Source: Chaetorhynchus papuensis
Taxonomy: Eukaryota > Chordata > Aves > Passeriformes > Rhipiduridae
Direction: 5' to 3'
NCBI GenBank assembly: GCA_013396525.1
Contig: VWYX01000346.1
Span: forward strand, 508,244 to 572,243
DNA length: 64,000 nt
Shown: positions 48,301 to 61,473 of the stretch, piece after piece
Position numbering within the stretch: position 1 is the stretch's first letter
How the letters are laid out: each line of letters starts with the position of its first letter
Position numbers and translations under genes: made by a program
The notes under the pieces: model-generated
Told to the model about the DNA's origin: nothing
Databases searched by the model: none
Seen by the model: the letters and a program-made list of their open reading frames with translations, nothing else

Positions 48301-51300
48301 CTTATTAATCAGTTTTTTTCAGTGTCATCAGCTCTGTTTGGTTGTCAGTGTGGAGCAGGGAAACGTGCTTTCTTCTTATGTAAACTAAGAACTGGTGTAA
48401 GGAAATGAGGCCTGTGGTCTGAGAGGGCTTGTTTTTTGGTGGTTTTGCTTTGCTTTCTTTTTAAATTTGTAGAAGACCTCTGCTCTGGTCACTGTCAGAT
48501 CACATGTTACAAGTTGTGCTACTCTGGTGTTCAGAGACACGTTCTTGCTGAATTGTAACAAGCAATTTGTACTTTTCCCCCTGTTTTTGGCTTATAAACA
48601 ATATCTGTCTTCAGTAGACTTAAAAAGTTTCCTTGTGTATCTTACTGTTGATTTCTGCCTTCTTCCTAAACTGAGCTTGATTTGTGTCAAAAAGAAGGTT
48701 AAAGATCTGGTGGGTGGTGCTTATTTTTCAAGCTTAACAAATTGGTGGCTGCATATTGTACCATTTGTTGAGTATAAATATTTATTTTTTGTTACTAATT
48801 GACCAGAAAAGAACTTTAATATACTTATTTTTACTATTTATTTTATCAGTTATCAAATTATATTTCATCTTTCTTTATGACATGAAGAAAACTAGATTTT
48901 TTTGCTTATCTTAAGTCACTTTCCTCTGTGATTGATAGATTGTTTTTGTAAACATAACCCTACTTATGAACAGGACTTGTGTTATCTCTTAATGTAAATA
49001 TACTGAAATAATCTTCATCTTATTAACTGCCATATTAGCAGCATAGATGGAATTGAGGCATGAACAGAATAAGGCAAAAGTCAACATTGAGCTGTACTGT
49101 TTCAGTTTCTGTATTCTGTGGATGCTTCAAAGTATCACCTGTAGTCTTTCATTCAAAAAGAGAAGAAATTATTTATCTTTACATCCTATATAGATTAAAT
49201 ATTTGCCAGTAGGAATCTCAGACAAACATATTGCAGATGTAGCTTTGCCTGTCTTACTGCATTTTTGTTCTTTCTTCCCTTACATGGATTTTTTTCTGAA
49301 CTCTGTTCCTGAATTATTCTGGATAATAATTTGTGGCCTCCTTCTTCCTCTTATTACAAGAATTCATTATGCATCTGAAATACTTACCAGCATGGCACTT
49401 ATCATGCTGTGAACAGTTAAAAATAATATCTTCCTGTCTTCTTCCTCAGAACTTGGAGCAGTATCTTATGCATCAGGCTGATGAAGATCCAGCAGAAAAA
49501 TTAGATGTCTTAGTCTGCTTTTGGAAGAAGAGACCAGTAATTTTTCTGTAACACCGTGGTCTCTTGGTGTTGCTGTGCAGCAACAGGAGGCTCAGGCTTC
49601 TCAAACTGCTCATTGTTTTGGGTTTAATTTTGAACTTCAGGAAGCTAAGCCTTGTTGCATTTTAAGAAAACAGTGTTAAGGGTAACTTCATTGTGTACTG
49701 TTCTTAAGAACTAAAGACAATGAGTTATAATTTTTCTTTTAATTCTGTATATGAAATATTGTCTGGCAGGCAACCCTTTGTAAATTTAATATGTAAAAAA
49801 ACATTTGTGCTGGCAGCCCAGGAAGAGGAAGGGGAAATTAGAGTGAGAGAGACCTGGTGTTGATCTGAATGTACAGCGTTCAAAAGTGATGGCTGAAACA
49901 TGTCTGAGGTATCACAAGTAAATCTGGACTGTGATTCATTGTAGGCATTTTGTAGATATTTCTGTGGGTTTAAAAAATGCATCAGTTTCCAGTGGTAGCT
50001 AACAATTTCATTTAAACAACTTGGTGGTTTTTTTGTGGTGTGGTTTGGTTGGGGTTTTTCTGACTTTTGGGTTAGTTTCTTGTAAGTGATTAAAACATAA
50101 ACTGCTTGTTTAGCAGATATTTCTATCTTACAAATGCTGACTTAAGAAGCTTGGGTTGTCTTTCTTGCCAAATGAGTAGCACCTCTTGTGATTCATTTGG
50201 CTTTAAGGTCTTGGGGGAAATGTTGTTGGGGGGAAAAGCAAGCTCTTGGCTTATAGAAAAATTTTCTGAATATAGTTTAGTGCCTTCATAGAGATGGTGT
50301 TTGAATTTGCACCTCTGTTTGTAAACTTTTGGATGGAGGGAAGGAAGAAAGGGATGTGGGTTTTTTTGTTGCTGTTTTTGTCAGGGAGCAGATGGTGTTT
50401 TAATGACTTGTAACTTGGTATAGCTGACCATCTGCAGTCTGCACAGTGTGTTCTGCAGCAGGGGAAATTGTGGAGGAGCGAAAAGTAGTTGCTAAACAAG
50501 TTTCATGTGAAGTCTTAGAAAAGGACCTGAGTGAAGGAAGGTGTGCTTGTTTTCAGGGTTTTACACTCAATCTGAAAGCTCTCACTGAATCCTCACTCCC
50601 TTCTCCAGTGTCAAGGGTCCCAAGAGTTGAGTGGTGGGGGAGAAGAAAAGAAATGATGAGGCTGTTTTATTACCACTCACAGGTGTAATAGGTACAATTT
50701 TCCAACTCCACTTGGCGTCTGTCCGCTTCTTATGACACAATGCTGCTGTTGCCATGAGTACTGAACGAAAGCCCACTTGAGCTCTGGTGGCCGTAGTCAC
50801 CATCCTGTTGCAGGGTCATGTTTGCTTGAAATTTGTTCTGTGATTTTTAAAAAATACATTTATCTCCATGTTTGTCCTGCTGTAGTCATCTTTTAGGTGA
50901 TGGCTCTGTGTCTTTAACTGTTTTAGTTATAATTGTCCAACACTTCTCAAAATCTTTTCTCCGTCCCAGCTTTATTCTATGTCCGTAAGAGTTTTATCTT
51001 TAGCCCCATGCAGCTCTCTCTCCTTCACTTAAGCATATAGTAGCATATCTGTTTTTTCTTCTTTGCTGCTGTCCTGCCTGTCTTTGCAATTGAGAAACCT
51101 AGCAGTGTTCTTCTGTATTCTTGTGCTTTGCTTCAGTTTCTCTGGAGAAAAATACAGGTGTTCACTGATGGAGAATGATGCATGAATATTTTGCAGTTGT
51201 GAAATTTTAAATGTCTCCACTTGAATCCCATGCATGGCAGAGCTTGCTGCTTGCCTTGCAAAGATCATGCTATTGTAACAGTGTGGGAGAAGCTGCAGTT

Positions 51301-54300
51301 CAGGTACCTATGTCAACGTCTCCTCCCTCCTCAAACAAATTACTGCAAGCATAAGCTGTAAAGCAAAATTAGTAACACTCTGCTCTTCCCAGTACTGAGT
51401 CCAGGGAGATTGTTAACAGCACGAATTTATTTGCTCTGACCAAGACTTTTAAGAGCTCTACTGATGATACTCTGGTGGAATGCAGTGGTATCAGTCTGCT
51501 CTCCATTACAGCCTTGGACTTTGTTTCCTAGGTTAACGAGGCTGACATATTATTGTGTCTTGGCTTCTGCTCCTCCTTCATCACTGTTTCTGGTGCCTCA
51601 TGCATCTTCTAGTTCCCAGCAAATGTTTTGCTGAGTAACAAAGATAGTAATTTTGATCTTCAGCAGGCTGTCCTTCCTCCTAAGGAATGGAAATGCTGGA
51701 CTCCTATGAATTCTGATTTGTGAGCATTACAGAGACAAGCTTGCGTGCTTGGTATCCTGGGAGCTAGTGTTATGTACTTTGCTTGAGGTGCATAATGAGG
51801 CTGACAGCTAGGAGATGGATTTTCTGGGGGAGCACTGAAATTGCTGTTGAGGTGGTTCCTAAAGCTGCTGACTTGCTAGTGATTGAGTCATTTTTCTACC
51901 CATTATGAAATAACGTGAACCCACCACGATGGTGGCATGGGAGTTGCACAGTTTGCTCCTCAATCTGCTTCTGGCATGTGCAGCAGAGCACCTAAGAGTT
52001 GTAGCAGTGGGATACAGCATACTTTGCTTTTGTCAACTCCTGCTAAAATTTTAGGAAGGGAATTGGAAGTCAAGGCTATATATGTATATACTTGGATCCA
52101 TGTTACTTACGTTTTCCAGGAGTGAGTGGTAGTTCATTCCTGTGAAGCTTGTGCTGTGCATGTCATGATGTGAACAGTCAGCTTCCAGACAAGTGACAGC
52201 TTTTGGGGGGTTTCCACGTGGAAAATGTGTTGCTGACAGACTAGAACTGTATCTTAGTGTGAAACTGAGATGTGTCCTGTGCAGGCTATTATTTTCTAAA
52301 AGTGCCCCAATTTCAAGTAAAGTGAAAGCCCAGGTGATCCAGATGTACCCACCTGCACTAGAACTGCACCTTCTGGTCAGGAATATGACGTTACTATGGA
52401 AAACTTGATTTTATTTTGGTAATCTGAAATGAAATGTCTGAGTGGCTCAAATCCTATAAACGAGAACAGTTTATTGTGGATCTCTGTTTTAAGGATGATC
52501 TCACCTGCGTTATCTTAACACTTTTGTTTGACTGGCATTATGGGACATTTCTTTAGTCATCTGAGAAGGTTGCTTTTCAAATTAAAGCATTTTGCTTACT
52601 TTCTTACCGTGTATGTTATGTTGTGGAAATGCCTGAACTGAAGATTCTTGAAGCATCCTTACAGTGTGTTCCCTGTATTGCAGTCCTTAGCCCCAGGTTA
52701 GGGCAGGGAGGTGAGCTCTGTGAAATACTGCCATCTACAGCATTGTCAAGGGTAACTGGACAGCAGCAAGAGAACTCCTTGGAAGTTACAAGGCTTGAAA
52801 TATGCCTTACCTTGACATGAAGATGATTCTGACTTTCAGCCGCCTCATAAAGGACCTGTTTTCAAAATGAAGAGATAATGTAAGCTTGTTTAAATACTCA
52901 CAGATGCCTGTTAAGCAGATATACTGTGTATAATTTAAAATAAATTTTAAAAATGGGGAAGAGAAAGTAATTAATGCCACTCTGAACTCCAGTAGTGAAC
53001 TCCAGAAGTTATACTAAAATATAACACTGGAATATATCACTGGAAACAAAATTCTGATGTTAAAACTGAATAATAACTATAAAATGGTGCTCATCAGTTC
53101 AGATTCACTAGAAAATCAGAAATCACTTTACCTACCTTTTCTTCTGTTGAACAAGTAAAGTTATGAAAAGAAATGTGATTGTCACAGTCACATGTAGATT
53201 TCACAGCAAGAAGGCATGTGGGTTTTTTTTTTGTAAGAGGAAATATCTATGATGTAGAATAGAAGTTAGAAAGAAAAATGAGAATTCCAGCTCCTTCTGT
53301 CTGCCTAGTAGTTCTGCTAATTTAAAAATGGCAGGCATAAAAAAAGCAGGTTGGGTGACATAAATTATAAGTAGATTTCCTTGTCAGTAGTCAATCTAAA
53401 AGGCAGAATGAATGAATGTACCTTACTGGGGAGAACAAAGTTAAGCTCTTTGGATGGAAACTGTACTGTACAATTAATATCTGTTGTTAAAGATAGCATG
53501 AAAAGGCAAAATTAAACTTCATAGCCCACCTAGATCATCTTTATCTTTTGTTTCTATGACTATTTTTTTCTGTTAAACCTTCGATTTTGCTTTCATAAAC
53601 CTTAAATGTTTCAGGATCTTCATGAAGAATTGAAGAATTTTTCAGTCCTTGTTAAAATGTGATTTATTTATTAATTACAATTCTTACTAAAACAGCTAAC
53701 AGATCCTTTAAGGTATCTAAGGAGACAATTGTACTATGCTTTTTTTTTTTTTGATTGAATGCTATTCTCCAGTCCCAAAGTAGACAGACTGCTTAGCATT
53801 TTAATTGGTTTTCAAGATGAATTCAGGTTTAATGTTCAAGGCCAAAGACAGGGTTATGAAGGTTAATTATACTTATCAACATTTGGGAACAGTCAATTCT
53901 CACTGCATGTGAAGTGTTGGCATAGTGCTTTTTCTTGGAGGAAATTGCTTATTACTTCATGCTGTAACTGGAATGCTTGTGTGCTTATCGTGGTTAGGTG
54001 GTTTTGATGGGCGTCTCAGTTACTTCACAGTTTGGTGGTTATAAATGGCTTTGAAATATCTAGCTGGCTATTCACTTTCAATCTGGATTTTGTTAAGTTA
54101 ATAGCACTCCTGGAGTTACAAGCCCTAATTTCATATTCCATGTCTGTTGCAGACAATTTGGATATGAAAAAGCTGAAGTTGTGAATGTCACAGACTCTCT
54201 AGAAGCTGTCATGGGAGTGTAATATGTGCTGCTGTATTAAGAATTCCTGGCTTATGGTATTTTTTCTCAGGTTGTCATCATCAGGAAGAGGACAGCTCAC

Positions 54301-57300
54301 CCTTCTCTGAATTCTGTTGAGGGCTGCAAAATGAAGGAATGAAATCCTTTCTAATAGGAAAGATTATGTATGCCAAGCTTTTTTTGAGATTAGAGGCTCT
54401 GCATGCTTGTTGCTGTCATTAAAATTAGTGTTACATGTGCTTTTGCTTTACAATTTTGGAAAAAAAACCCCAAACCAATAAATTTTTACTCTTCTACATG
54501 TTCATTGTAAGATTTCTTGGACAAATCATAGTTTTTAAAAGTTAAAGACTCTAGTTGTAACTACACTGTACCTGGTGAAGTTGACTGGTTTGTGTCTGTG
54601 ACAGCTGGTTTTGGATCCTCAGTTAATAATGGGTTGAAAGGGCAGGACACAGGGTTCCTCCTGTTGCCCCTTTTAGCACTGCACATGGTTGGAAGCATCT
54701 GCTGCCAGTTACTCTTAGAGCTGCTCCTGCAGGAAGTCTAAATGGGCACCTGCAGTTTTCTTCCTTGTGGCACCTCAGAGCAGGGTGCGAATGTCAGAGC
54801 TGGAATGTGCCCCAGGAACGCACTCTCACCCTGTGGGTAGGTTGGGATGTACATTTTTGTTCAGGTACAGCTTCTGAGCTATTGCTGCCTGGCTCCATTT
54901 ACTTTGTAAAGCATGGAAATTAGCGTTTCATTCTTTTGCTACATGTTAGACTTGGAAATCCGTGTGTAAGCTGCCTTTAAGGGAATAAAATGTGTAACGT
55001 TATACATAGAGGTGTAGTTAGCTGCTTTGGCAGAGATACAGGGTATTGAATTGCTTTATGCTAATATTATCTTGGTTGTTACGCTTGTGTTATCTTGGTA
55101 TTGTGTGTGATTTTAAATATGAAAGTAAATTATAAAATGCTGTTAACTGATAATTCTTGTCAGTTTGGGGCACAATATTGGAATATTGTAATGCCGTGAA
55201 AGGGAAGGGTGTAGGTTTTTTCCTTTTAAAAAAGAAGCACATTCCCTCTAGGAATCATTCTTTCCCTTATTTATCACAAAAATAACAGTTGAATTTGCTT
55301 GAGCTCACAAGTATTGCATCCTTTCTTCCCAGCATTTGTGTCTGTCTGCTGTCTGACCCGGCATTCCTAAATTACCTGGTGTCTCTTGCCCCTTAACTAG
55401 CTCCTTTAACTTGCTGAGTATTGAGGGGCTGGATAGAGGATGGTGGGGAGGCAGTATTCAAAACTTCCTATCACACAGTTCTATGGGATTGCACAGCTGA
55501 GAGGATTGTATTCACTTTAAATCAGGTGCTCAAGCTATCTGAATGCCCCATTAAAACATTTTATGGGAAAGAGAATTCCCAGTGCTTCAGTAAACTGGGT
55601 GGAAGGGCAGGAGGAGGTGCCTTATCCATTAAATATTTGTTTAGCCTTGAACAGAATAATGCTTTGCCCAGGATGTCATTTTTTCCTCTGTTTTCTTTTC
55701 CAAAGCATTTCAAAGAACTTCCAAGGAAGTGTCAAGGCTTTGTTTTCCTGTCTGTGCTTACAACCACTCCCTGGCTGTCAAGAAACAGAACCCTTTATCC
55801 CAACCGTGACATGTACTCAATTGATTCAAGCAGAAAAAATAATATCTTCTATACTGGTCCCTGAAACAGAACATTAAATGTACCCTGATAATATGTGGCT
55901 CTTGCTATGAAAAGTCTTGGTGTCTCCTTGCAGTACTGGGAGCAAAAAAGCATTCTGCTCTTAAGAAATGGGATATGTTTAATTTCTGTTTTTGAGGGCT
56001 GACTTTGATCTGTAAAAGGCTTGACTTCTATTTTCACCTCTGTCAAAAATCGTTTTTATATAAGTTGCTTGTTTGTTGCAAATAATGTGAGCAGTGGCCT
56101 GACTGACATTAGGCAGTGATATTCTGACCTGATTTCTGAGGGCTATGAATTGCAGGTAAGTTGTCACTTGATGATGCTTGCAGTTCTTCTGTAGCCATTT
56201 GTTGTGGCAGCTCAGGTGCTTCTCATTGCCCAAAGGAACGTCATAGAGGAGCTTGTAATTTGTAAAATAGAAATGGGTAGGTAAACAAGAGGTTTATTGT
56301 TAGGTCACTTGCCAAGTCTGGAATGCCAAGTTTCTGTAGATCAGGCTATATTGTTTAAATACTGTTGTTCATCCTGCTAAACTAAAAGCGGTGTGAGTTT
56401 GTTGAAGCAGTTCCAAATCAAAGTTGATCAGCAGTTACTCAGTAGCTTCAGAAGACAAGCTCAGATGTTTGGTGCTAAAAGCACTAGTTCTTGTTAAGCC
56501 TGTATGAAGTCTATTTGTAATTTTTTTTTCCTGTATTTAAAATACCCACAGAACAACAATGAAAAACCTCCCCAAAAACCTCCAACTTTCCTCCCTAGGA
56601 TCCCCCAAAAAACCTCACAAACCATAAACAAACAAACACAAAAAAACAACCCTGCCAAAAACCGTGTGAAAGATCCTGAATTGTGATTATGTAGAACAGC
56701 ACTGACATCTAAAAAGCAAAGTTGGGTTCATCAGCTCATTTTACTTTAGCATTAGAGTGAAAAAAACCAAACTTGGCAGATCCAATGGAAATCTAAATTA
56801 GACTTTCTAAAGCTTTTTAATAAACCATGATGTGTAAACCAGATACTATTGCTGCCTGTTTGAACCTGCTACTACTTTAAGTTAGGATTTCTAGGGTTTT
56901 TCCTATTGCAGTAGGTAGCTCTGACCTTTTGTTCTTAAATTCTTGTACAGATATCCTGTATCTTAAACTTGTGTAAACTACCTTCTAGCACTAGCCAAAA
57001 GAAATCCAAATGAAGGCCATTTCTTATGTCATCAACTCTGTTTTAATATCAAGAAGAGACACTGCTGCTAAAATAAGAAAATTAAATTGTACGTGAGAAT
57101 AAACATACGGTTCCTGTTTGAAATATCCACATTTAAGCCTGCAGAAAGACTATTTTTTAGAAACTTCTCACACAACGTAACTGTATTACAGTTCAACACA
57201 GCTCAGCTGAGACTTGTTTGTCTGTGTTAAGTCTTCTTTCATATTTTTAATCTTGGAATTTGCATCGATTTTTCTATTTTATCGTATTTCAGTTTAGAGC

Positions 57301-57792
57301 AGAAATTAGTATTGTAGATACTCTTAACTGAGCTCCTGTGAAATGTATTCATGACGCTCATTAGAGAGGTAATCTCAGTTCCTACTTCGCTGAAACAGCC
57401 ATTGGGGTATAGAAAAGTGATTCTGTACTGGTAGGTCTTTGGGAGCTGTGACACTTAGGGTGTCCTTTCAACAAGTATGAACATTTCAAACAGGCCTTAA
57501 GGTTTCTTTCACCTCTTGAAAATAAGTTGGGCATCCTTTTTCAGTTCTTAGAGGCGGCAAAACACGTAGTGTGAAGGAAGAACTAAAAACCTAGTAGAAT
57601 TGCCATTAGAAAATTGGTCTTTGCAGTGACTCAGTTTTGGAGGTATATTACTCATTTAATGGAAAATGTTATGGATTTATTTGGGAAGTCAGTTGCAATA
57701 GCATCTGCTGTGGCAATGAACTGTCTGCGTGTTGGTACCTATCTGTCCAGGAAAAAATCTCTGCAGCTTCTGAGGTACAGAAACTTTATGGT
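45354..57792 (+). other. Probable intron, middle part; no repeat family recognised
   Basis: About 12 kb of T/G-biased sequence with many pyrimidine tracts. One exon-like microsegment at 47342-47374 is discussed as a finding. An A/C-rich low-complexity stretch lies at about 56541-56665. The minus-strand frame at 47536-48117 (193 codons) is the longest here. It lies antisense to the inferred transcript and has no recognisable domain. I saw no CR1 or LTR. Confidence 0.4.
56541..56665 (+). repeat. A/C-rich low-complexity stretch
   Basis: Runs of A and C with almost no G, including AAACAAACAAACAC-like words and CCCCAAAAACC words. The Pro/Lys/Gln/Thr-rich frame across it (56504-56686) is a low-complexity artefact. 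Confidence 0.75.
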
Positions 57793-57878
57793 AGTTTAAG
57801 CTTTTTACTTTATTTGCAGTAGGTGAAAAGCACTCAGTTTAAGCTTTTTACTTTATTTGCAGTAGGTGAAAAGCACTC
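57793..57878 (+). repeat. Exact 43-bp tandem duplication
   Basis: Copies at 57793-57835 and 57836-57878 are identical over all 43 bases. The unit starts AGTTTAAGC and ends GCACTC. Perfect identity suggests a recent event, or an assembly artefact. Each copy contains TTTTTACTTTATTTGCAG followed by TAGGTGAAA, so an acceptor-like and a donor-like motif were both duplicated. Confidence 0.97.
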
Positions 57879-60857
57879 ACCTAGTCACATACAGTTTATC
57901 TAGCTAGTTAATAATTAATTGATCTATAATAGTATGATTATTTGCAATAGTTTTGATATACTCTCAGGATGGCTTTCTGAAACTTTATTCCTTATGAAGT
58001 AGATTGTATTCTTGACCTGCAGGTGAGACTTAAAATATTCTGTATCTATGATCTCATTATAACTAAAATGTTTAGATACATCATTTGATGTATTGAAGTA
58101 GACTTTTAATATTCTCTTATTGAGGCCTTTCAGCATAATGAATTAATTCTTATATTCTTAAAATGTTTTTCATAGTCTCGGGTTTTGTTTTGGAAAATTC
58201 CATGCAGAAGAAATCCAGATCTATTTGCTCTCTCAGGAGGGCAACTAATTCCACTTTGGCATCAGAATCAGAAGGGTTTGTTCTGCCACCTATCCATCTT
58301 GTCTATGGAGACATCTCTGCTGACTTATCTTACTTTTTCATTTCAGAAAAACCTCTAACAACATTGCTTTTACTTTTGCCTCGGCTTGATTCCCTTCATT
58401 TCCTGAAGTAGTTTCCAGTTGGTGTTGGGGGAGTCTGTAGCTGTAAACACAGTCCATGCTTACCCAGGCTGCTACAGTTGGAATGAGGTGAGTGAAAAGG
58501 TGTCCCTCAGCTGTTTGTTACCACTGTGGCATCAGACCTGCAGAAGTCCTGTGACCTAGCTCAGTTTAAATGACAGACATTTTGTGAGTGTCTGTTTAAA
58601 ATAATTTGCAGTAGTGGGGATGCCTTTTGACTGAAGAGAGTTAGGGAGCACCTGCACAGACAGCTCTGCAGGAAGTTCAGAAAGACCTCAGCCACAGTGG
58701 GCAGAGATGCGGTAAGGACCAGGTGTGGAGGACTGGTAATCTCCTAATCCCTTTCAGCTGTCTCTAGAAGAGAGTCACACTGCCTCTTCATACAGCTGCT
58801 AAAATGAGAGATAACAAAGACAGAGAGTACCATGTGAGAGACTATTATTAGGAGCTGTACAGATGTGAAAGAAAATCACAGGGTGGAGTTCTGAAAGGAA
58901 TATGGTTTGCAGTGTCTCTAACCACTTAGTTTCAGTCTGTCTTTTTTCTTCGAAATCAAGACTGTCATTGGCCAATTTGACCTTGTATTAAGGTTGTGTA
59001 TGACACCCACTTAGTTATTTTGCTAGTTAGTACTGCAGCAAAATAACAAAAAAATAAAAATTTATGTAAGGATAAAATGCTAGATTTGGTGTTGTAAGGT
59101 TTGAATAAATCTTCTTTCCCTACTTCACAATGAAACAAACAAATCTGAATATTTTATGAAGCTTCATAGGTTCTGTCTTAAATGAACAAAATCAGTGGTT
59201 TATTGCCTCTCTTATGCTCAAAAGTTAGACTGAGTCCCAGGTAAAAATAGCTTGTGGAGGTGAAGTGTATAATGCTGCAGGTAACTAGACACCTCTAAGT
59301 GAAGAAATGGACATTTTTACCATTAAGACCAGCAGCTCATTTGAATCATGGGAACAGTCTTGCAGAATACATATCATGATGACTGGGATAAGTTTGGGAG
59401 CTTTGAAGTGTGTTTCAATGGCCAAAGGGCTCCAGAACCCTTAGGTACTCAAGCTTTTAGTGAGAATGTTGGGATTTAGTACCTGTAGGTGACTCTTACC
59501 ATCTTTTCTGTACTCCTTCATTTTTTTTCCAGGACAAGTTTGTCTGTGGAACACCAGTTTAAGGTAGTAATTATTAAAGTTGCAGTGGGTATTCAGAAAT
59601 TTCTTATGCTTTCCTCAACCTTCGTTGCCATCTAACTCTCTCAGAAGATGGATGAGGTATCTGGACTATGCCAGGTTTTTTCTAGATGAGAGATGTTTTC
59701 AAGTCCTGTTTTTAAGCACTTCAACTTTCCTGGGTTTTTTTGGTGGTTTGGTATTTGATTTTTTTTTCCCTTCTGAAAACAGCAAAACAGTAACAGAGGA
59801 AACAGCTTGCTCTGCATGTGGACTGTTTATTCGGGAAATGAGAAGGCAGGTGATGAAACTCAGGAAGTGTTTCATAAGGGTAGATTTGGTGGCTGATAGC
59901 ATTAAATGATCACAGTGTACTTGGGGGACTTGAGGCAGTTGTTGATTCTGGTGTGGTTATACTTGTAGCAGACTTTTGAGCATTCAAACGTTGCAATTCA
60001 GAGTTAATGTAACATGCAGTTTGCCATCTATGACTTCTCCTTGTATAATTACTGGTTTTGTCAAGCTCTCCTGTTTGGACTGACTTCACAGTAGAAGAAA
60101 TTGAACCTAGAGATTTACTCAACTCTCAGATTTCTCTTGTAGAATTGCAGAATACAACCAATTCCTAGTTATTCCAAGTTCTTGTTAGTGTAAGATGCTT
60201 AGTTTGAGAGTTGAGAAAAAGTTGTGATTTCTTTGTTTACCAGATCTTTTGCTGAATTTTTTGACCCTGTTGCCCTTCCTCCATTTTTACCAGTAACTCT
60301 GCTTCAGTTCCTGCTTTCTTGGAACTGATCTCAGCAAACATGGGGTACTTGGCATGCAGTGGCACTGTGTCATGTGCAAGAAGTTGGCCTGATCTGTAGC
60401 TTGATAATGAAGTGTACTTGGTGTCCAGACTTGTTAGCTGAGAAGGATGATCGTGGCCTTGCGCTACAACCAGGAGGCTGCTCTTCCTCTGGTGCACTGT
60501 ATTCAAAGAGCCTGGAGAGTAAGACATGTACTTTTATTACCTTCTGTGCTATTGCTGCTGCCCCACTGCATGGAGCAAAGTGAAAGTGCCTTCAGCAGTC
60601 ATACGACAGCAGCAAAGACACTTAGATTTTTTGAGAGCCTTGGTTTGATCACCCTAGTTAGATTTAGGGTGTAGATTTCCTTTAATCTCTTAAAACTGAT
60701 CCTATGCTTCCTAGGAGTTATAGGTAGCTATAACTGTTATAGTTAGCTCTTAATGTCTAGGAAACTTGTTCTTTTTGGTTTGTTTTAGCACTTTCTCAAG
60801 TGTATTACCTTAAACTTCCTCATGGACCTTACAGAGCTGCTTACCTAGAGTTCACCT
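57879..60857 (+). other. Probable intron, no exon or repeat recognised
   Basis: A/T-rich, T/G-biased DNA. The frames are under 110 codons and without motifs. A small stem-loop at 60716-60735 (AGTTATAG/CTATAACT) is part of an A/T-rich run. Nothing further is supported. Confidence 0.4.
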
Positions 60858-61473
60858 GGTTATCCTGACAGATCATTGAGCATGAGTCAGCAACCTGCCC
60901 TTGCCATAAAGAAGATGAATGGTGTTCCTGAATGTATTAGACAAAGCATTGCCAGCAGGTTGAGAATAGTGATCCTTCCTCTCTACTCGGCACTGTTGAG
61001 TTCACATCTGGGGTGTTGTGTACAGTTCAGGGCTCCCGAGTACAAGAGGGATGTGGATGTACTGGAGAGAGTCCAGTGAAGGACTATGAAGATGATCAAG
61101 GGCCTGGATCATCTCTTGTGTGAGGAAAGGCTGAAAGAGCTGGGTCTGTTTAGCCTGGAGAAGGCTCAGGGGGAACTCATCAATGTGTATAAATACCTGA
61201 AGGGAGGGTATAAAGGTGACAGAGGTTCTTTCCAGTGGTGCTCAGTGATGGTACAAGAGGCAATGGGCACAAACAGAAACACGGGAAGTTCCATCCCAAC
61301 ATCAGGAACGCGTTTTGACTTGGAGGGTCACCAAGCACTGACACAGGTTGGCCACGGGGTCTCATTCTTGGAGATACTCAAAAGCTGTCTAGACATCCTT
61401 CTGCAAAAGGGTCCTTGGGCAAGAAAACCTTCAGAGGGCTTTTCCTACCTCAACCATTCTCTGATTCCCTGTG
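60858..61473 (+). mobile_element. CR1 LINE fragment with ORF2 C-terminal remnant
   Basis: About 615 bp in plus orientation. Translation from 60876 shows the C-terminal region of the CR1 ORF2 protein: residues like ILPLYSALLSSHL, VLERVQ, then, in the frame starting at 61086, MKMIKGLDHLL, ERLKELGLFSLEKAQ and YKYLKGGYK. A stop codon at about 61077-61079 breaks the frame. The 3' part has the CAATGGGCACAAACAGAAAC and AAGTTCCATCCCAACATCAGG blocks of a subfamily different from the 35038-35540 copy. It ends with CAACCATTCTCTGATTCC. The copy is 5'-truncated and dead, and lies in sense to the inferred transcript. Confidence 0.93.

Noticed and set aside
49450..49551. Exon-like frame after CTTCTTCCTCAG (reads NLEQYLMHQADEDPAEKLD)
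   Set aside because: The acceptor is good, but no convincing donor follows, and the frame ends in a stop without a nearby polyadenylation signal. Not recognised as any protein.
50459..50540. 82-bp exon-like segment (reads GEIVEERKVVAKQVSCEVLEK)
   Set aside because: The translation looks protein-like, but the pyrimidine tract is poor and the donor (AAG/GTGTGC) is weak. Not recognised as any family.
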